10,012 bases of DNA, from contig JAJPKI010000137.1 in assembly GCA_021323835.1 (NCBI GenBank), positions 1 through 10,012 on the forward strand, given 5' to 3'. The translations under genes were made by a program, and so were the position numbers. The notes beneath the pieces were generated by a model that had not been told where the DNA came from, searched no databases, and saw only the letters and a list, made by a program, of their open reading frames with translations. Positions 6,721 to 10,012 of the stretch are shown piece after piece. The DNA is from Verrucomicrobiota bacterium. GTDB taxonomy: Bacteria > Verrucomicrobiota > Verrucomicrobiia > Limisphaerales > UBA11358. Within the stretch, counting starts at the first letter, position 1; the number at the start of each line of letters is the position of its first letter.

Positions 6721-7494
6721 ATGAAGTTTGACGACATCTATTCGGTTTCGCATAAAAAGACTGACGTGTCTCAAGCTGAGATTACTCAAATCGAACAGCA
6801 ACTGAAAATCAAACTGCCAGACGACTATTGGGAATTCGTGAAGCGATTTGGTGAAGGTGCATTTTGTGGCGTGCTCAATTTTTTTGCACCAAAACAGTTT
6901 TTGGAGCATCAGAAATTGTGCAAAAAGCTTTGGACGGAATATTACTTTTTTGACAAAGCCACTCTTTCGCAGAAAGAAGTGCTGGAATCTGTTTCTATTG
7001 CAACTTCGATGGAGGGCGATGAAGTAGTTTATAAGTCCACTGGGAAAATTGGCTATTTTCTCTTGCCGCGTCACGCAGATGAAATTCAAAAAATTGGAAA
7101 GACAATTTCAGATGTATTGGAGTGGTTCAGTTCATCAGGCGTTATTTACAAACCGACAAAATTTAGATGGTTTTCAACTTTCCGAGATCATTGTCGCCTG
7201 CACATTGTTAAAGACAAATACATTCCTCCTGCCGAAGCGTTGTCACTAATTGATAAGGCTTTTGGGGTTGTTCATGCAGAATTAAGCGAAGACGAAAACT
7301 ATTCCATTTTCTTTTGTCAAAAAATCTCTGGCTATGTGCAAGTTTATTCAGACCTTGCCAAGCGGGACACTAGTTTTGATATTTTTCACGATCTGGATTT
7401 TGACTGTGATGTTTATCAAATCGTCGAACATCAGTTTTTCAAACAGGGATTTAGATCAATTGAACATTTTCGTCCTAAAATTAGTTCTTCGTAA
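6721..7494 (+). CDS. SMI1/KNR4 (SUKH) family protein, orphan immunity-type gene
   Basis: The protein has 257 residues. Residues 18-138 look like a SUKH domain: VSQAEITQIEQQLKIKLPDD (16-35) followed by YWEFVKRFG is the classical first helix and LP turn. GDEVVYKSTGKIGYFLL (99-115) and the helix TISDVLEWF (128-136) match the end of the domain. Bacterial SUKH proteins commonly neutralise polymorphic or contact-dependent toxins, often nucleases. The C-terminal 120 residues are not recognised, being acidic and aromatic, and contain DIFHDLDFDCD (220-230). No toxin gene is adjacent. The gene is clearly AT-richer than its flanks: 40% GC in 6841-6900 and 42% in 7321-7380, against 65% and 72% in sampled stretches of the genes on either side. 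This suggests recent acquisition. The ATG is 4 bases after the TPR stop, so translational coupling is possible. The immunity role is inferred. Confidence 0.8.
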   Translation: MKFDDIYSVSHKKTDVSQAEITQIEQQLKIKLPDDYWEFVKRFGEGAFCGVLNFFAPKQFLEHQKLCKKLWTEYYFFDKATLSQKEVLESVSIATSMEGDEVVYKSTGKIGYFLLPRHADEIQKIGKTISDVLEWFSSSGVIYKPTKFRWFSTFRDHCRLHIVKDKYIPPAEALSLIDKAFGVVHAELSEDENYSIFFCQKISGYVQVYSDLAKRDTSFDIFHDLDFDCDVYQIVEHQFFKQGFRSIEHFRPKISSS

Positions 7495-7512
7495 AAAATT
7501 GCTTTTACCTTT

Positions 7513-7545
7513 CTCGCACTCAGAAATTTCTCCATGATGTGCGAG
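7513..7545 (+). promoter_or_regulatory. Inverted repeat covering the der start codon
   Basis: CTCGCAC (7513-7519) and GTGCGAG (7539-7545) are perfect reverse complements. The second arm begins exactly with the GTG start codon of der. The 19-base loop contains the palindrome AGAAATTTCT (7522-7531). In mRNA the hairpin would hide the start codon. No Shine-Dalgarno sequence lies in the loop. Confidence 0.4.
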
Positions 7546-9128
7546 TGTCAAATTTAATTGCCATCGTCGGACGACCAAACGTCGGCAAATCCGCGCTATT
7601 CAATCGCATCGTCGGCAAGCGCATCGCGATTGTCCACGACCAGCCCGGCGTCACACGCGACCGCGTCACCGCCGAAGCGGAGTGGAACGGAAAATCGTTC
7701 ACGCTCGTGGACACCGGCGGCATCGGCCTGCTTAAGCGCGAAAAATCCGACGACATCATCATCAAGGCCGCGCTCGAACAGGTCGAACTGGCGATTGAAG
7801 CCGCGAACGCAATTATTTTAGTCGTCAACGTGCAGGAAGGCATCGTGCCGCTCGACCGCGAAGTCTCGGAGAAATTGCATCGCAGCGGAAAACCAATTCT
7901 CGTCGCGGTCAACAAAGTGGACACGCATCGCGAAGAGAAAAACGCAGATGAATTTACCGCGCTCGGCTTCGAGAAGATTTTTCCCGTCACGGCAATCCAT
8001 GGAGATGGAATTGAAAATTTGATGAATGCGGCGATTTCCTATTTGCCCGAGTCGAAAGTCGAGAGTCCAGAGTCGAGCGCAGAAAAAACGGATGGCGAAA
8101 CCCAATCACTCGGCCCTCGACCTTTGACCCTCGGCCCATTGAAGTTGGCCATTGTCGGCCGTCCAAACGTCGGAAAATCTTCAATCATCAACGCGCTCAC
8201 AAAATCCGAGCGCGTCATCGTTTCGCCGATTCCCGGCACGACGCGCGATGCGGTGGATGTCCCGTTTGAAGTGGAAACCGACGGCGTGCGGCAGAAATAT
8301 ATTTTGATTGATACCGCCGGAATGCGAAAAACGCGGCAAGTGGGCGATTCCATTGAATTTTATAGCGTCAAACGTTCCGAAGATTCTATCGAGCGCAGCG
8401 ACATCGTGGTTTTGGTTCTGGATGCGGAATCGGGAATCATTGAACAGGACAAAAAAATTGCCGACCGCATCGTTGAAAACCGGAAAGCCTGCATCGTTGT
8501 CATCAATAAATGGGATTTGTTCGATGAGCAAATTCGCGAAGCGCGCGAAGAAGAAATCGCGAAACGTAATCGCAAGCAGCGAACGGAAGGGCAAGAAAAA
8601 ACCATGTCCACGCTCGCCGAATTCGGCGCGTGGGTGCAGAGGAAATTGTTTTTTCTCGATTATGCGCCGGTGATTTTCACGTCGGCCAAATCCGGCTTTC
8701 ATCTGGAACGATTGCTGGAAGCGGTCCGTTACGTCGCGTCGCAATTGCAGCAGAAAATTCCGACAGCGATTTTAAATCGCACGCTGCATGATGCGGTTGA
8801 ACGTCGCCAGCCGATTTCTTCAGCCGGTCATCGCTTGAAATTTTTCTACGCGACGCAGGTGCGTCAATCGCCGCCGACATTTTTGCTTTTTGTAAATAAA
8901 GACGAATTATTTTCCGAGCAATACAAAAAATATCTCGCCGGCGAAATGCGCAAAGCGTTCGGCTACGAAGGTTGTCCCATTGTGCTCGCGCCCAAAGCGA
9001 GACCGAAAACGGTCGAGCCAATCCGAAAATTCAAACCGCAACACGAAAAGTCGCACGGAAAATTTCCGCCGAGAAACAAAAAATTTTCGCAACCGCGCGG
9101 CAGCAATCGCGCAAAAGGGCGTCGCTAA
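7539..9128 (+). CDS. der: Ribosome-assembly GTPase Der (EngA)
   Basis: Der is the essential double GTPase for 50S subunit maturation and acts in the cytoplasm. The first G domain has GRPNVGKS (11-18), DTGG (58-61) and NKVD (125-128). The second has GRPNVGKSS (207-215), PGTTRD (232-237), DTAGMRKTRQ (258-267) and NKWD (323-326). A KH-like domain spans about 405-487 and a strongly basic tail about 486-529, plausible for rRNA contact. At 529 residues it is longer than typical Der (about 435-490). Extra length lies in the interdomain linker (172-200), the tail and a charged insertion after NKWD (about 330-360). The linker is encoded by an inverted-repeat-like stretch. The GTG at 7539 is chosen because it just precedes NLIAIVGRPNVGKS; GTG at 7545 is an alternative. 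An overlapping 7-codon ORF (ATG at 7534, stop at 7555-7557) covers the start. The gap to the SUKH gene is 44 bases. Confidence 0.97.
   Translation: MRVSNLIAIVGRPNVGKSALFNRIVGKRIAIVHDQPGVTRDRVTAEAEWNGKSFTLVDTGGIGLLKREKSDDIIIKAALEQVELAIEAANAIILVVNVQEGIVPLDREVSEKLHRSGKPILVAVNKVDTHREEKNADEFTALGFEKIFPVTAIHGDGIENLMNAAISYLPESKVESPESSAEKTDGETQSLGPRPLTLGPLKLAIVGRPNVGKSSIINALTKSERVIVSPIPGTTRDAVDVPFEVETDGVRQKYILIDTAGMRKTRQVGDSIEFYSVKRSEDSIERSDIVVLVLDAESGIIEQDKKIADRIVENRKACIVVINKWDLFDEQIREAREEEIAKRNRKQRTEGQEKTMSTLAEFGAWVQRKLFFLDYAPVIFTSAKSGFHLERLLEAVRYVASQLQQKIPTAILNRTLHDAVERRQPISSAGHRLKFFYATQVRQSPPTFLLFVNKDELFSEQYKKYLAGEMRKAFGYEGCPIVLAPKARPKTVEPIRKFKPQHEKSHGKFPPRNKKFSQPRGSNRAKGRR
8058..8135. repeat. Imperfect inverted repeat inside der (linker region)
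   Basis: The 20-base arms are 8058-8077 (GTCGAGAGTCCAGAGTCGAG) and 8116-8135. The reverse complement of the second matches the first at 15 of 20 positions, with 38 bases between. The left arm is itself built from repeated AGTCGA/GAGTC words, and a further copy (GAGTCGAAAGTC) begins at 8049. The element is in frame and encodes the linker between the two G domains. It resembles dispersed palindromic repeats, but whether it recurs in the genome cannot be seen here. Confidence 0.5.
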
Positions 9129-9422
9129 TTTTGTTCACATGTCGCGAATAAGTTTCATTTTTTCAATGCAGGCTTAGGAATTTCTTCAATTTCATTTGTG
9201 AATCGCTTGCAAATATCATTTGTGTAACTTTTTTGCAAAATTTTCTTGAAAGCACAATGGGTAGTAGTATGATGGTGCTCGCTCCCCAACCCATTGGGGC
9301 GCAAGAAAGTGCCAGATTTACCGGTTTTTGTGGAGATTTAGCCCGTTTTGCAAAGTTAGTGGGTTTTGTCTCCCTTGAACGCCACACGTTGACAATTAAA
9401 TTTAAATAGATTGGAGCGAATC
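9129..9422 (+). promoter_or_regulatory. Structured leader/intergenic region before nrdJ
   Basis: No gene is seen in these 294 bases. The left half has a direct repeat of TCATTTGTG (9192-9200 and 9216-9224), each copy followed by TTGCAAA (9207-9213 and 9233-9239), with a third TTGCAAA at 9348-9354. The middle has a hairpin CCCCAA/TTGGGG (9284-9289 with 9294-9299, loop CCCA). It competes with a longer-range pairing CAATGGGT/ACCCATTG (9255-9262 with 9289-9296). AGATTTA occurs twice (9314-9320 and 9334-9340). I see no cobalamin riboswitch B12-box. The position suggests control of the ribonucleotide reductase by a DNA-binding repressor, an RNA structure or both, which is inference. Confidence 0.4.
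9413..9416 (+). promoter_or_regulatory. Ribosome binding site of nrdJ
   Basis: GGAG lies 6 bases before the ATG at 9423. This supports that start over the second in-frame ATG at 9450. Confidence 0.6.
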
Positions 9423-10012
9423 ATGATTGACGCACGCGAGGAAGTTTCAATGCCAGCGCAGCAACACAGCGGTCGTCGCCGAGGAACGAAAGTTTCAGCC
9501 GGGCGCGAAATAAAAAAAGGAGCAAAAAAATTCCTGAACATCGAGCGTGTATTCAGTGACGCGCGCGTGAAGCCGTTCGAGCAAATCGAATGGGACAAAC
9601 GCACCGCGGAAATCACCGACGACGCGGGCAAAGTCATTTTCAAACAGGAAAATGTCGAAGTGCCCAAGTCGTGGTCGGTGCTCGCCACGAAAGTGGTCGT
9701 CTCAAAATACTTTTACGGCGAACAAAACACGAGCGAGCGCGAAACGTCCGTGCGCCAACTCATTCATCGCATTTCGCGGACGATTGCGGATTGGGGAATT
9801 GCCGACGGCTATTTCAGCAAAGAAGACGGCGAAATTTTTTACGAAGAACTCACGTGGCTTTGCCTGAACCAATACGGCGCATTCAATTCGCCGGTGTGGT
9901 TCAACGTTGGATTGTTTCATGAATATGGCGTCGGTAAAAAATCCGGCAAAGGCAATTGGTTTTACAATCGCAAGACCGGCCAGGCCGAGCGCGCGACGAC
10001 GCAATACGAATA
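9423..10012 (+). CDS. nrdJ: Adenosylcobalamin-dependent (class II) ribonucleotide reductase, N-terminal part
   Basis: This is a partial gene running off the right edge, with 196 codons visible of a protein usually many hundreds of residues long. Class II reductases convert ribonucleotides to deoxyribonucleotides using a radical from coenzyme B12. After a basic leader (about 18-36) the conserved N-terminal region follows: IEWDKRTAEI (55-64), VEVPKSWSVLATKVVVSKYF (78-97), SVRQLIHRISRTIADWG (109-125) and NQYGAFNSPVWFNVGL (149-164). These are characteristic of the long NrdJ type. No ATP-cone is visible in this part. The window ends shortly before where the first active-site cysteine is expected. 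The ATG at 9423 has GGAG upstream, and an in-frame stop (9390-9392) limits extension. The adjacent leader looks regulatory. Confidence 0.93.
   Translation, partial: MIDAREEVSMPAQQHSGRRRGTKVSAGREIKKGAKKFLNIERVFSDARVKPFEQIEWDKRTAEITDDAGKVIFKQENVEVPKSWSVLATKVVVSKYFYGEQNTSERETSVRQLIHRISRTIADWGIADGYFSKEDGEIFYEELTWLCLNQYGAFNSPVWFNVGLFHEYGVGKKSGKGNWFYNRKTGQAERATTQYE

Noticed and set aside
6144..6737. A 197-codon minus-strand ORF
   Set aside because: It is a shadow of the TPR gene, whose frame has repeats and helices that make sense. The antisense product has no family features.
6721..7494. SUKH gene as a degraded or frameshifted remnant
   Set aside because: The reading frame is uninterrupted over 257 codons, with coherent domain features at both ends of the SUKH fold.
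8181..8744. A 187-codon minus-strand ORF
   Set aside because: It lies antisense to the second G domain and the following insertion of der, which is clearly the real gene.
9389..9394. Perfect TTGACA as the nrdJ promoter -35 box
   Set aside because: No acceptable -10 box lies 16-18 bases downstream. A start from there would fall at about 9420, leaving out the Shine-Dalgarno site.
9129..9422. Cobalamin riboswitch or tRNA gene in the intergenic region
   Set aside because: I see no B12-box-like core and no tRNA T-arm consensus or cloverleaf. Only shorter, unassigned stems are visible.

Overview
The window looks like an ordinary bacterial chromosome segment, most likely from the Verrucomicrobiota (Pedosphaera/Limisphaerales-like). 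This is inferred from protein style, frequent GTG starts, scarce Shine-Dalgarno sites and the mix of GC-rich codons with AAATTT-type runs. It cannot be proven from the sequence alone. It holds nine complete protein genes and one gene cut off by the right edge. No rRNA, tRNA, CRISPR array or transposase is visible.

Region 1 (144-2648, plus strand) is a compact three-gene unit: a NodU/CmcH-type O-carbamoyltransferase, an SxtJ-type membrane protein and a tiny DUF5989 (SxtK-like) membrane protein. The same trio sits inside saxitoxin clusters as sxtI-sxtJ-sxtK, but no other saxitoxin gene is present here. It probably carbamoylates some other hydroxyl-bearing, perhaps envelope-linked, molecule.

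Region 2 (2666-5841, minus strand) reads GT2 polyprenol-phosphate mannosyltransferase-like enzyme, then an exported Bcp-type peroxiredoxin, then a ClcB-like CLC protein with a CBS pair. The gaps are 45 and 44 bases, so co-transcription is possible although the functions are unrelated. The clc gene converges on the carbamoyltransferase unit across a small shared hairpin.

Region 3 (5943-7494, plus strand) has a membrane-anchored TPR protein followed 4 bases later by a distinctly AT-rich SUKH (SMI1/KNR4) protein. The latter looks like a recently acquired orphan immunity-type gene.

Region 4 (7539-10012, plus strand) has der (engA), the double-GTPase ribosome-assembly factor. Its GTG start lies in a perfect inverted repeat and its interdomain linker is encoded by an inverted-repeat-like insertion. 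A 294-base leader with direct repeats and competing hairpins then precedes the 5' end of nrdJ, an adenosylcobalamin-dependent ribonucleotide reductase.

The points most worth following up are the carbamoyltransferase/SxtJ/DUF5989 trio, the structured nrdJ leader, the foreign-looking SUKH gene and the repeat-derived Der linker. I do not see a clearly new multi-gene defence or biosynthetic system.
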